Positions 29,700 through 41,386 of a stretch of 64,000 nucleotides of DNA are shown one piece after another. The notes beneath the pieces were generated by a model. It had not been told where the DNA came from and did no database searches. It saw only the letters and a program-made list of their open reading frames with translations. The stretch spans positions 25,356,215 to 25,420,214 of the forward strand of contig JACMZG010001914.1 in assembly GCA_018340805.1 (NCBI GenBank). The letters are read 5' to 3'. Position numbers and translations under genes: made by a program. The stretch is from Microvelia longipes. Its lineage: Eukaryota; Arthropoda; Insecta; Hemiptera; Veliidae. How positions within the stretch are numbered: the stretch's first letter is position 1; each line of letters begins with the position of its first letter.

Positions 29700-30445
29700 A
29701 GAAAATAATAAGTATAAGTTAAATACATAACTAATACTTTTTTATAAGAGGTATAAAGAATACAAGGAAAAAATTCCACACGTTGCAACTGTTGAAGTAA
29801 CCTTGTATAAAGGGTAAGAAAAGATTATAGTTTTATTTTTCATCAGCTTTTAGTTTATCGTCCACTATCACAAAAGGGTATAAACTCTTAACTTAACATT
29901 ATGATCTGTTTATGAGAAATTTAAGAAAAATGTCAAATTTTTTGTAAACAAATTGTTAATTCAGTAAATTTTAAGGTTAAAAATATATTTCATATTATTT
30001 AAAATAAAAATACGTTTGCGTTCCACTTTTGGGAAATGTCCCGATTGAGCTGAAACTGGTCGCAATCGTTCTAAAGAAAAACTTCGACTCATATAAAGAC
30101 TACTTCGATGTTCCTTTCCTCTTTACGGGTCTGCTTAGGGCTCGGCGTGGTTTAGTGGAAGCCTTTTTGCCCTGTCTCTCTGGGACATGTGGCTTACATA
30201 GATGGAGCAAGAGGTAGAGTCTCTCTTTAGTACATATCCCCACCCCTAACACTACTGAACCTAATACAGATTATCGTACGAGTCTTTGGACCTAGACGTA
30301 ATACATTATAATATCCAAGATTATATATATATGTATTACGATGCGCCATTGTGGATGGTTCAGATTGAGCTGGAATTGGTCTGAATCGATCAGCTAGCCG
30401 ATCTATCCTAACACAACTAGGATAGCCTTTGTTTGTAAAGCCCAT
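29700..30445. other. AT-rich stretch before the gap
   Basis: Two related words (GATTGAGCTGAAACTGGTCG at 30043 and GATTGAGCTGGAATTGGTCT at 30363) occur about 320 bases apart in the same orientation. Nothing else was recognised. Confidence 0.4.
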
Positions 30446-31445
30446 NNNNNNNNNNNNNNNNNNNNNNNNNNNNNNNNNNNNNNNNNNNNNNNNNNNNNNN
30501 NNNNNNNNNNNNNNNNNNNNNNNNNNNNNNNNNNNNNNNNNNNNNNNNNNNNNNNNNNNNNNNNNNNNNNNNNNNNNNNNNNNNNNNNNNNNNNNNNNNN
30601 NNNNNNNNNNNNNNNNNNNNNNNNNNNNNNNNNNNNNNNNNNNNNNNNNNNNNNNNNNNNNNNNNNNNNNNNNNNNNNNNNNNNNNNNNNNNNNNNNNNN
30701 NNNNNNNNNNNNNNNNNNNNNNNNNNNNNNNNNNNNNNNNNNNNNNNNNNNNNNNNNNNNNNNNNNNNNNNNNNNNNNNNNNNNNNNNNNNNNNNNNNNN
30801 NNNNNNNNNNNNNNNNNNNNNNNNNNNNNNNNNNNNNNNNNNNNNNNNNNNNNNNNNNNNNNNNNNNNNNNNNNNNNNNNNNNNNNNNNNNNNNNNNNNN
30901 NNNNNNNNNNNNNNNNNNNNNNNNNNNNNNNNNNNNNNNNNNNNNNNNNNNNNNNNNNNNNNNNNNNNNNNNNNNNNNNNNNNNNNNNNNNNNNNNNNNN
31001 NNNNNNNNNNNNNNNNNNNNNNNNNNNNNNNNNNNNNNNNNNNNNNNNNNNNNNNNNNNNNNNNNNNNNNNNNNNNNNNNNNNNNNNNNNNNNNNNNNNN
31101 NNNNNNNNNNNNNNNNNNNNNNNNNNNNNNNNNNNNNNNNNNNNNNNNNNNNNNNNNNNNNNNNNNNNNNNNNNNNNNNNNNNNNNNNNNNNNNNNNNNN
31201 NNNNNNNNNNNNNNNNNNNNNNNNNNNNNNNNNNNNNNNNNNNNNNNNNNNNNNNNNNNNNNNNNNNNNNNNNNNNNNNNNNNNNNNNNNNNNNNNNNNN
31301 NNNNNNNNNNNNNNNNNNNNNNNNNNNNNNNNNNNNNNNNNNNNNNNNNNNNNNNNNNNNNNNNNNNNNNNNNNNNNNNNNNNNNNNNNNNNNNNNNNNN
31401 NNNNNNNNNNNNNNNNNNNNNNNNNNNNNNNNNNNNNNNNNNNNN
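30446..31445. other. Assembly gap, 1000 N
   Basis: Exactly 1000 unknown bases, which suggests a placeholder size and not a measured one. It hides the inner end of the right inverted arm. Confidence 1.
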
Positions 31446-31534
31446 TCTTACTCCTTCCAATGCCCCGCCCCTCGCAGTTGAAGCATTGGCGGTTCAACCC
31501 CGCGGGATACCCTCTGAATTCTTTATAAAAGTCG

Positions 31535-31642
31535 GGCTCCACTATTGTGGTGCCCTTCCGTCAATTCCATAAAGTTTCTTGCCGACCTCCTTCGGAATTA
31601 TCTTTGATATTCCTCAGAATTGCCGCCGAGTCAAGACGGATT
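31535..31642 (-). other. 18S rRNA-like patch 2, right arm
   Basis: The minus strand reads CTTGACTCGGCGGC..., then GGTCGGCAAGAAACTTTATG and GAATTGACGGAAGGGCACCA, mirroring 9826-9932. Confidence 0.65.
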
Positions 31643-31931
31643 GGTCGACTAATCTCAGAAAATATTTACTGCTTGGTCGTCCATATCCCGGATTTCAAGG
31701 CCAAGGGGAGATCAGACACCACTGTAAGAAGTGCTCTTGGGCGCTCCAAAACCCTAAAAACTAGGGAACACAACGCATATAGAGAGAGTCAACTCTCCCT
31801 GGGTCCCATAGGCGTCTCCGCGGAACTTGTGGTTCCCCGACGACCTTTCGTCCAACCACGCACCAGATGCCAGGCATAGCACGCTATTGCGTGGACCGTA
31901 GCGGTACGGGTAGGAATCTATTAAAAGTAAG

Positions 31932-31966
31932 GCTCCACTCTTGGTGGTGCCCTTCCGTCAATCCTT
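31932..31966 (-). other. 18S rRNA-like patch 1, right arm
   Basis: The minus strand reads GGATTGACGGAAGGGCACCA then CCAAGAGTGGAGCC, mirroring 9503-9536, with one base lost in GGAATTGACGG. Confidence 0.65.
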
Positions 31967-33323
31967 GAAAATATTAGTTAAAACAAAAGGTTTTAACTAC
32001 AGCTCAGGTTTGAAGAAAAAACCTCGGCTGATTTAGTCTTCGCTCCTAAGAGTTTCTTATGAGACAAGCATATGAGACTATAAAGGTTTTTTAACAGGTT
32101 TTAACAGTGTCAACAGTTTTTAACTGCTAACTGGTTACCGCATAAGAGACACCCTCACACAGAGTCCAACAAGAGCTTATAAAGCCCTCCTCCGAGAAGG
32201 TTCAGTGTTCTCCCAGAGAGTCGGGCGCAAAAACAGATCCTTCCAAGGAGAGTGTGTACTCGGTAAAGAGTGCTCACGGCTAAGCTGTGACAGTAAGGTT
32301 GAGTCTCGGTGAACCGAAGCACCTCCATGTTAGGGAACTGCTGGCAGTCCCCCTACCAGCGCCAACGCAAGGCCTTCGACGCATGTAGACCCAAGAGTGA
32401 CTGGCGCCCACACAGAACCGACCGGCAGGGGTCCCCATACGGTCCAGGCCGCATGCAGTCCCCAGAGAACGCGACCCCGAAGAGAGTAATCTTTCTTTCC
32501 ACTCAGGGGTCGGCCGTGACATTGATAAACGAGTAACCGACAGCAGGCGCCATTTCTGGTACTGTTGGGGCTCCCGCTACCGCATGCCCCGCACAACGCG
32601 CCGCACATTGCGTCGTATGCCCTAATGCCCTCTGAGTGAGGATCCTCAGAGGGAACTGTTAAGACGGCCCGGCGCTACCATGACACTTTACTACCTTCTC
32701 ACTATACTACACATACCGACGGCATTACCGACATAACTTCGAAATTTTTTGTTAATTTTGGCTTAAGATGAAGCCGCTGACGCAGCCAACATATTTTTGA
32801 CTTCCCCGCTCAGCGTTTAGGGTAAACTTAATTTTTTAATGGCTTTGAGATGAGGCCTCCGGCGCTGCCAACTCGATATCGTAATTTCCCGTAAAGTAAT
32901 TGCAGGCGTTGCGCCCTCTCTCGCAAGCCAACGATGTTTTGTCTTCCCCGCTCAGCGTTTTAGGGGAAAATCTTAAATACTAATGGCTTGAGATGACCCC
33001 TCGTCGCTGCCAACTCTTAGTCGTAATTTCCCGTAAAGTAAATTGGCAGGCGATGCGCCCTCCTCGCTCAGAGTTATAGCAAGTATGAACGTACTAGTCG
33101 AACCCAGAGTTGTAAGGGGCTGTACTAGTCACGGTCCTACACTGATGGTGGAGGGGGGTTGACGTTATATACCTCTCGTAGCCAATCTGCACCATACCGA
33201 GATCTTACCTAAGACCCACTATTTAGTAAAAAAATGTATAAACACCCAATTGTATTTTATAATATTCTTTTTAACTGAAATCAAATAAGGTAAAGGGATA
33301 ATAGGATTAAAGTACCTTTTTTA

Positions 33324-33610
33324 CACTATGCAAGCATATTTAATGTTACTGTTATTACACTATGCAAAGCATATTTAATGTTACTGTTATTACACTATGC
33401 CAAACAATTATTTAATGTTACTGTTCTTACACTATGCAAGCATAAGAGGGGGGTGGGGGTATAAATGAGATAGTTGAGGAGGAGGTGGTGGTGGCGGTGG
33501 TGGTGGTGGTGGTGGTGGTGGCGGTGGTGGTGGTGAGCGGTGGTGGTTGGAGGCGTGGTGGAGGTGGAGGCGGTGGTGAGGCGGCTCCAGAACGCTCCTT
33601 TTCCCCCTAC
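33324..33610 (+). repeat. Tandem repeat and GGT-rich block, direct copy of 21418-21570
   Basis: About three copies of a unit carrying CTATGCAAGCATATTTAATG and TTACTGTTATTACA are followed by G-rich GGTATAAA, a (GGT)n tract at 33483-33545 and GGCGGCTCCAGAACGCTCC. It starts within ten bases of the outer end of the right arm. No equivalent lies outside the left arm. Confidence 0.75.
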
Positions 33611-33641
33611 TTGTTCTTCAACATTTATAATAGTATTTGTA

Positions 33642-33685
33642 GTTTGTATAGTATTTGTTTGTAAAAAAACAAATACTATACAAAC
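33642..33685. repeat. Perfect hairpin with 19-bp arms
   Basis: GTTTGTATAGTATTTGTTT at 33642-33660 pairs with its exact complement at 33667-33685 around a short A-rich loop. Confidence 0.8.
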
Positions 33686-33689
33686 GCTC

Positions 33690-34060
33690 CAGCCATCCTC
33701 GAGCACGAGCATTGCTCATTCGAAGATGTGCTAGACGAATTTTAGTCATTAAGGAATAAAGTGTGTACTTTTGTTTTTATAGCAGAAAAACTATTTTTAT
33801 TATTATTATTTATGTCCCTATTAGATATCCTAAAGAATCAGCATTTTACATTTATTTTGGTAGAGCTTTATATAGACTTATTGCTGGGTTAAATAGCCAC
33901 CATTATTCTTGCTACGTAAATTTAGTTTACGTATTAGTTTCGCATTTTTATTCACAAAAGCTCTATTGTATTAAAGAATGGGGAGCAGCCCCCGTAACCA
34001 ATGCTAGCTAAAAATTCATTTTTGGAATTTCGCTGAATACAGTTTATCCTTACACCATTT
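33690..34060. other. Non-coding stretch
   Basis: An open 82-codon frame (33763-34011) has a hydrophobic, low-complexity start and no recognisable domain. It is treated as non-coding. Confidence 0.4.
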
Positions 34061-34061
34061 A

Positions 34062-34735
34062 TTTATTTTTACTTTTCCTCATTTATACCGTAGGTATATA
34101 GGAAAAGTATTGGATTTGCAAATAAATCCGAAACCGGGATGAAACCGGAATTTTTCGTTTCAGGTGTTTGTATGACCTCCTAAGTGGTTTTCACAAAGCT
34201 GTCTGCCTGTATGTGTGTGGGTCTGTTATCATCGTAGCTCCTTGTGCATTTATGCTAGAGAGTTAAAACATTGTACAAAAATCAATCTATACGTGCTTGA
34301 ACTTTTCAGAAAATATTTTTTGATGGGGTCATTAACACGCAATAATAACTCAGCAAAATTTGAAAAAGTAGTAAAACGCGGAAAAATGTTGCGATCGGAT
34401 TGTAATGCATCTAGCCATGTATAAGACTAACATATGTGCCCAGTTTCATCTCATTACCAGCATTAGTTTAATTTTTATCAAATTTGTTGTGTACGGTTTT
34501 TAAAACATTGTGAAAAATCGGCAAATAATTCAATTGAGTTGAAATTCAGTACAATTATACCTTTACGTAATTAATAAGTACACTAAGTTTCGTTTCAATA
34601 CTATAAGTATATCCATAATTTTTGTTGGATCATTAAAATTAAGGAGTATTGAGCGTGGTCAGTTCTGTATAGGTGAATACTGAGAACGTAAAAACCTGAG
34701 AAAAGTTCAAAGGTTCCCCGTACTCGATTTTTTAA
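34062..34735 (+). repeat. 5S-like dispersed repeat, copy D (nearly complete)
   Basis: It begins with TTACTTTTCCTCATTTATAC CGTAGGTATATA and AAAAGTATTGGATTTGC. The (T)GTCTGTTATCATCGTAGCTC word, the GTTGCGATCGGATT word, the ATTGAGTTGAAATTCAGTAC segment, the core at about 34640-34690 and the CCCCGTACTCGATTTTT end follow. Most of the GCGAAGCGAG-bearing 3' part is deleted, and the core has lost two bases of the GGGTGACC box. Confidence 0.7.
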
Positions 34736-34739
34736 TTAA

Positions 34740-35487
34740 TGTTCTTATAATAAGAAACATAAGGCATATTACTAAAACATTTTAGTGCTAGAGATAGACA
34801 TCATTATTCAATATTAATTGAACTCCTAAAGTCATTAATGTTATTTATCAATTGACAGTTAGCATTATAGGATCTAATGTTTGTTTGAAATGAAAATTCG
34901 AACAAACGTACACCTAAGGTAATGTGAAAAAGTCTTCTATTTCTAGATCATCCTTGATCACTATTAATGATGAGTTAGCGTGTAACTAGAATCATTATCT
35001 TCATTTTTAGATATGACTTAATTCACTCTCATCCTTCCATCTAAGTTATATGAATATAGATGTAGTAAAATGACAAGGGTTTGTAATGCTAATCGATGTG
35101 AACACAACTGTATTACTAATTTTTTTAGTCCAGTTTAGCTTATACTATATTCTTTAAAATAGTAGGGTTGTAGGTTTTTCGGAAGATAACAAAAATCCTA
35201 GAAGATAATTTACAATTTAAATCTTGCACAAAATTTAATCCATGTTTAGCCTTACTTGACTACGATATTTAAAAATTATTTTAAAAAATATATTGCTTCC
35301 CTACCTCTTATATACCCAATTTTTCATCAAATAACGACACGCGTGGATCTACAGATCCCAAAAATCGAAAACAAATTTAGTGTATGTAACACACCACCTG
35401 GTCACCTTTCTTGTAAACACACTACAGCTTTAACGGCTGGTCGAATTTCAACAAAATTTTGTACAAAACATTAAGCCCTACAAGATG
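34740..35487. other. AT-rich stretch without recognised genes
   Basis: No coding or RNA signature was recognised. A short frame at 35256-35474 is not supported by any domain. Confidence 0.45.
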
Positions 35488-35725
35488 AAGAACTGATTAG
35501 ATCATGGGGTTAATCTTTTTAAATAGCATCAAATGTTAAAAGTGATTCTATTGAAAAAGATTGTCGTTTTGAGAACTGATTGGATCGGGGTTAATCTATT
35601 TAAATGGCATCACTTTTAACAACATTTAAAAAATTATAACACGTTGCGACAAAATATTTGTTTTAAGAACTGATTAGATTTTTGGGTTAATCTATTTATT
35701 TAAAAAGCATTATTTTCAACATTTA
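35488..35725. repeat. Three imperfect ~83-93-bp tandem copies
   Basis: AAGAACTGATTAGATC followed by GGGTTAATCTATTTAAA and a GCATCA patch recurs at 35488, 35571 and 35664. Confidence 0.6.
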
Positions 35726-36829
35726 CAAAATCAATGTACGTTAAAAATCAAAGGCGTTTCTGATGATTATTAAGAAATTTCATCAAAAATGTTTTGAAGT
35801 TTTATGATTACAATGAAGCCTTAACCAAATCTGTGGTTGGCACACTTATTGAGATATTTTTTTGAATGATTGTGCAGTTTTCTTGTAAACAATCCAGCTT
35901 AATCGGCGATATAATTTCTCCTATAATTTTACCCCTAAAGGTAAAGAATCCTCGTTCTATGATTCTTCTATGAGCTTGTTAGTAAAACTATTACCACGTT
36001 TGCTTGGACACTTTAAATACTCGAGTAAGCATCCATCTAAAAAGTTGGATCATATAAACAACGCTTGCAATTCATTTGAATCAAATTAGTGTAACCAAAT
36101 CGGCTTTATTTAAGATAGTTTTGAACAGATACGCAGTAGTAAAAGGATGTCTATACTTAAGCTTCAATTTTAGTTAAAATATCCTATTTTTACGCTTCAA
36201 GCACTTATTCCCGCCAAAATAGCGATTTTAACGATAAAAATGTGTTAATGATAAAATTTCTTGTATTTATCCCTACAACCTAAAAAATTACAACCATTAA
36301 ATCTTCAATTTTTTTGCAAAAGTCGGTTTGCGACACCACAAAACGAAGTCCTTTTAACACTAAAAAACTAAAAAAAATCTTAGTTTCATTAAAATTATTT
36401 GTCTAACAGCTTTTTCAAATTTAATTAGTTGAAGGGAGGGGAAAACTTTTGATCGACCTTTTAGGCAAAGTTTCTATTTAGTTTAGAGTCGGTGAATCCA
36501 GCCCATACCAACACGGACAGGTTATTGCATATTGAACGTTAAATATTTCCCGTGTATGCAATAGTTTTAACTTGAATAACCTGATCTTACAAGTTATGTC
36601 ATTTACGATGCAGATGCATCATAAACTTCCATTTTACATAAACTCGGTTCTTACACGCTTCAACGGTTCGTAGCGTTTGCATATTTATGTTATTAATTGG
36701 TGTTAAATAAAGAAAATGGGATTGTGCAACATCTAGTAATGTTTCCTTTAAAATATAGCTGTTTGGTTTTTAAAATCAATTGAGGATTTAGAAAGAAACA
36801 TAATAGGAGTATAGTTTTGGTTGCTGAGA
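35726..36829. other. AT-rich stretch without recognised genes
   Basis: Nothing was recognised beyond homopolymer runs and a C/G-balanced patch near 36480-36540. Confidence 0.45.
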
Positions 36830-37183
36830 AGTCTTTTTATAAAAAATGCAAGAGTCTGTTACTGTTATAGCTCCCAGTGGGTTTATGCTAGTGACTTGAT
36901 AGTACAAAAATCAATCTTAAGGTTAGTTGGCTATTGGAAAATTGACGTCATTAACCGAAAAATCTGAATCAGTCAAAATGTTGAAATCTTAAATCGCGAG
37001 AAATGTATCGATCGATTTGAAATTTGGCCCGCATGGTCTTATTATATGACCAACACCAATTACCAGCATTAGTTTAGTTAACGATAACATGCGTATGGTT
37101 TTGTATAAATTTGTAAAAATTAGGTCAAAAATTGCTTCCTGTGTAATTAATATATAATAAATAAATAAAATATATTATATATA

Positions 37184-37226
<43 letters not shown>

Positions 37227-37700
37227 GCTATATATATAAAAGCTTATAGCATAAAGTTTTATTTCTATATGGTTTGTGTGTCTACGGTGTATGTGTGGTT
37301 AAAACTGCAACTTTAGCTAAAGCTAAATAAAAAGCTGCTTCGCGAGGCTAAAATTTTATAAAGTTAAAAAGAGAAAATTTAGCGACGAGTACAAGTAATT
37401 GACTTTATTAGTGGGGGGGGGCAACAAAAAGGATAGGGGTTTGCCAAGTATCATTTATCTCCAAAGGGGGTCCGCGGGGCTCTGAAATTTGCGTATCTCT
37501 GCCTTAATGTAGTACAAGACCTGATGCAGTATAGTTAGTGATTTTAATATTCGGGGATAAGCAAAGCGAGTCTAATGTAGTGAAGATGAGCGAAGCGAGT
37601 CCGAAGTCGTGATCATGAGCGTAGCGAGTGGTACCTCGAAACTGTTATTCATCAGAAGTGAAAAAACTGATCTTAGAGGTAATGAAAAGTTGCGAGGCCC
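36830..37700 (+). repeat. 5S-like dispersed repeat, copy E, interrupted by (TA)n
   Basis: The 5' part (TTACTGTTATAGCTCCCAG, GACGTCATTAACC, AATGTATCGATCGATT, CCAGCATTAGTTTAGTTAAC) runs to about 37140. A (TA)n array at about 37165-37225 and unrelated bases follow. The GCGAAGCGAGTCCGAAG-type 3' part and a GAGGCCCCATACCC end resume at 37555-37700. The 5S-like core itself is not recognisable here. Confidence 0.5.
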
Positions 37701-38539
37701 CATACCCTATTCTTTATTTTAATTTTTAGCATTTTTTTAACCGGAAGGCACGACAAAAAATATAAATAAAATTACCACCAAACTAACAAACGCTAACTAA
37801 CTACAACTATTCCTAACAAAAAAAGAACCTAATACCAATTAAGAAATCAAATATAATAAAGACAAAGAACCTTTAGGACAACATAAGTAAACGCCCTAAA
37901 CTATAGCTCCTGCGCAAATTCAAAAGCAAAATTACTCAGCGAAGTACAAATTCAAATAAAACTAAATCGCTTCTAATTTCTGATATAAAATTATAAAATA
38001 AGTGATTAAATAAAATAATCTGTTACAATTTTTCCCCTTCATACCTGTTTTGTTAAAAATAGCGATGTTTTCTCAGTACGTTTAAGTATGATTTTTAAAT
38101 TAATAGAAACTAAAGACCATAGGTTGGATATACCTTTTTCTGAGTTTACACTTTAATATTTCATTTAAAATGAAATCATAGCTAGCAGATGGTGTATTTC
38201 TCATGAATTGTTAGACTTATTAAGGTGTGATTCATTTCCGTTTCATTACATTTAAAGGTCTTAAGTATTGTGGAATAATTTTAGAAAAGTTTCTTATAAT
38301 TATACGAAGTACTGGTGCGCAACGCTTTATATTTTATCCTATTTGGCTTTAACAACGTGGGAATTTAAATAATTCTGTACGAATTTGATTTGAGTCGAAG
38401 AAATGAAATATTATTTCAATCCTTTGTGTTGAGATTAAAAAAGTTGTGCTGACTTAAATATCTCGCGGTCGATATCCTTATGCTTGTTTTGTTCCGAACA
38501 TAAAGATGTTCTAGGTAATTATAGAATCTATTACATATA
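37701..38539. other. AT-rich stretch without recognised genes
   Basis: No recognised feature. A-rich composition dominates 37780-38030. Confidence 0.45.
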
Positions 38540-38949
38540 TCAGAGGCTTGAAACATCTTTTTAGGGCTTTCAGGGGTCTGTGTTACCTCATTGTAACTCT
38601 TTAAGAGTGAGTTAAGGTTATAATAAATCATTTATTTGTCATTGATTCATTGATCAATTGTCGACTACTACTTTAGATTTTTGTATTGTAACGAGGAATT
38701 ATATTAGGTAAATTGCATATTTGATTAGAAAGGTTGCATTCGCTAATGAACAACTCAAATTAAAAATCTTTTATTTAATACACCTATCCACTCATGACCA
38801 AATAGCAGATTTTTTTACAAACCTATTTCGGAACATAAATTGAATACAGTTCTCGATATACTGAATTTAAAAATAAACTAATTTGTATCAGACTGTTGTG
38901 TCAATTAATTTTTATGATTTTAATTAACCTTTGCGCACCTGATAGAAGA

Positions 38950-39589
38950 AAACATTTAAAGAACTTGTAGATATTTTGAAAGAAAATTTGGACCCTAAAC
39001 CCAGCATTTGGGCACAAAGGCATGCGTTAGTTTCACGAGTTCAGGCAATAGGCGAATCTGTAATAATTACGCAACCCATCTAAAAGCTGCAGCCGAGTGT
39101 AGATTAAGCTGCGCTTGCAAAAAGTCAGTGGTTAAATTTAATTTTGACTTTACAATTTATACGAGGTATAAGAAATGCAGAAATACGAACTAACCTTTTA
39201 CAATCAAGAAGAAATAAGTTTTAAAGAGGTTGTTAGCATAGCAAATGTTATAGATGTAGCAAATAAAGAATGTGGACTAATGGAAGACGAATATAAGAAG
39301 CGGGAAACAGTAGAAAACAATCTGAAAAAGTCTTTAAACCCGGATCAAGTGCAATCAAGACAAGGTCAAGAAACTAAAAATGTGTCAAAGATAACAGAAA
39401 TGTTCGATAAGTTGCAAGGAAAATGTTTTCGATGCTCGAGTAGTAAACATAGAGCAAACACATGTCACATGCCAGTTCTGCTTGAAAATAGGACATGTGC
39501 AACAAGCATTTCCTTTGAAATGCGGAAAAAATGTGTAAGAAGTTAATAATGCTATTGCTCAGGTTATAAGGCATATACCTGAAACTTAA
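38950..39589 (+). pseudogene. Gag of a gypsy-type (K02A2.6-like) LTR retrotransposon
   Basis: Gag-like sequence is readable across several frames: an FKELVDILKENLDPKP start near 38955, a KAAAECRL...FNFDFTI middle, ISFKEVVSIANVIDVANKEC, and a CCHC zinc knuckle CFRCSSSKHRANTC at 39424-39465. A second knuckle begins at about 39470 in another frame with its last cysteine replaced. The frame ends near 39589. At least two frameshifts make it non-functional. No protease, reverse transcriptase or LTR follows. The 3' end of the same gag recurs at 25395-25475 (minus) and about 48735-48790 (plus). Confidence 0.7.
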
Positions 39590-39850
39590 GCAAGACCTGG
39601 ATTGTCGAGCAAGAAAGCATGACTTGTAAAGAACAATTTTCCTGGATTGTTGAGCAAGAAATCATGACTTGCTAAGAAAATTTGCCTAGATTTTTGAGCA
39701 AGAAAGCATTACTTGCAACAAAATTTTCTAGATTTTTGAGCAAGAAAGCATGATTTTCAAAGAAAATTTTCCTGTATTGTTGAGCAAGAAAGCATAACTT
39801 GCTAAGAAAATTGTCCTGGATTGTTGAGCAAGAAAAATTTTCCTGGATTG
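39590..39850. repeat. 44-bp minisatellite, about six copies
   Basis: A unit of GAGCAAGAAAGCATGACTTG plus (C/T)AAAGAAAATTTTCCTGGATT(GT)T repeats at 39607, 39652, 39696, 39738, 39782 and 39826. It starts at the stop of the gag remnant and is probably an expansion of the sequence just after gag. Confidence 0.8.
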
Positions 39851-40356
39851 CGTACCTCCGCGCTAGAATTGTTATCCTAAGAAATCTTCATTTTCCAAAT
39901 TGGAGAACTTTTTATGTAGATAAAATATTTTATATATATTAAAGGATGAGTTTCTCGCGTGGGGTTCGTAACTCGATTAGCTCCCTCCCACTCGATTTAG
40001 ATCTGCACTAGACCTTGAACAGGTTCCTTTCAGCTGAATAAATAAAAATAATAATTTTATCATTAAAACTGATCAAGCGCTTTGAATCGTAAAGAATTTG
40101 TGTTGGTTGAAGTCTAAATTATAATAACTTGAAAACAGATTTGATCTGAACAGTACTTAAAATTAAAAATCACAAAGTATACTAGTATTTAAAAGGATAT
40201 CATATCCTGTAATGAAAGACCCAGCTGAGATTTAACGTTAAATACCTTAGAATAACTTCGTCTAATAGATTTTATTTGAAATTATTAGCAGAACTTAAAA
40301 TAAACAAAAAATCAATAACCCCCACTATAGCTTACTATTATAAAAACATTATAATA
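39851..40356. other. AT-rich stretch without recognised genes
   Basis: No feature was recognised. The CCTCCGCGCTAGAATT word near 39846 also occurs, slightly changed, near 44379. Confidence 0.4.
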
Positions 40357-40537
40357 TATTACAATACGACACACGTCTAAAATCAGTTGACAGCATGGGG
40401 AAATGATGCGTGGGAACCAATGAGGTTAGTCCTGGATGTTAAACCACGCCCTCAATTTCAAATCAGGTCAACCCTATTAGTTCCTCAACTCTATTTTCCC
40501 GCGCTGTCAACTGATTTTAGCCTTGTGTCGTACTATA
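40357..40537. mobile_element. MITE-like element, family M2, copy 2
   Basis: Terminal inverted repeats (AATACGACACACGTCTAAAA, then TCAGTTGACAGC on the left; the right end mirrors AGTACGACACAAGGCTAAAA, then TCAGTTGACAGC) and the same interior as 24095-24273. The inner TCAGTTGACAGC match is perfect. Non-coding. Confidence 0.7.
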
Positions 40538-40689
40538 GTGCTATTGGATTAATGGAAACAACATTCTCTATTTTCTTTTATCATCTTCTGCCTCTGTGGC
40601 CGTTGTCTATGCTATTGTCCGGGGCTATGCTTTCAGCTTTTATGAGTTTAATTGATTTAATTTGCGATTCGGCTGACTTTAATTTTTAA

Positions 40690-41386
40690 TATGGGCATAT
40701 TAGATGTGACATCTGAGGTTAATCGCGTTAGGTGAATATCCCGATAAACAACGTCCAAACGAAAGGCTCTAAAAAGCATTTTTAATTATACTATTTGATG
40801 CACAAAACGTGTATAGCTGACGCAATATAATTTTGACTTGTTTTATTTTATTTCTCGTAAGAAAATTTCTGAGTGCTGAAAAACGTGAATAGTTGACACA
40901 ATATAACTCATTATATTGTTTTTTTTAACTTCGATGATTTTACCTTCAGCGGTTTGTTTTTTCAAAATCTTTATTTATTTTAATGTATTCCGAAAATTAA
41001 AACGTACGAGGAGAGTTTGGTAAGATATCTCGATTCAATATCGAAAAAATGTTGAAATGTGGAATCGCTTTACCACTAGTTTTTCTTTTTTTTAAACCCT
41101 TAAGATAATTATATTACTGTTAAATGTATAAATTAAACTTACGTGGGTAAAAATAGCGCTCTTACCCCTTCTGAAACAAAAAAGAAATGAAATTCATAGC
41201 TACACAAAGATGAAAACAAAATATTCTAGAGTACTGTTGTTAGAGTACTTCGCTAGTGAAATCTCCTTGACAATGAGGAACTTGCCTCTATCTAAGAAAC
41301 CTTATTTAACGTTTTTTAATACAATTAATGTTAATTCTGATCTTATTAATTATGAATTTGGTTTGTTAATTTTATAACAAGGTTTT
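40690..41386. other. AT-rich stretch without recognised genes
   Basis: A short word, (C)GTG(T)ATAG(C/T)TGAC(G/A)CAATATAA, occurs twice (about 40808 and 40885), suggesting a small local duplication. Confidence 0.4.

Larger units (their letters stand above)
31446..33314 (-). repeat. Right long inverted arm of the Polinton-like element
   Basis: This is the reverse complement of 8148-10022. It can be followed from the ATTAAAGTA end at 33314 through the two ~140-bp units, the CAGAGGGCATTAGGGCATAC region and both 18S-like patches to the GGGCGGGGCATTG end at the gap. Differences from the left arm are mostly single-base gains and losses, so the two arms were identical recently or are the same sequence read with error. 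The arm is separated from the last viral gene by about 10 kb. Confidence 0.7.

Noticed and set aside
30403..31542. Very long frames across the N gap
   Set aside because: Artefacts of unknown bases.
33395..33734. Ser/Thr/His-rich frame and its partner over the GGT block
   Set aside because: Created by the trinucleotide repeat. No start context or domain.
40387..40689. 100-codon hydrophobic frame
   Set aside because: Its first half is the M2 MITE. The rest has a plausible membrane composition but no family resemblance or splice signals.
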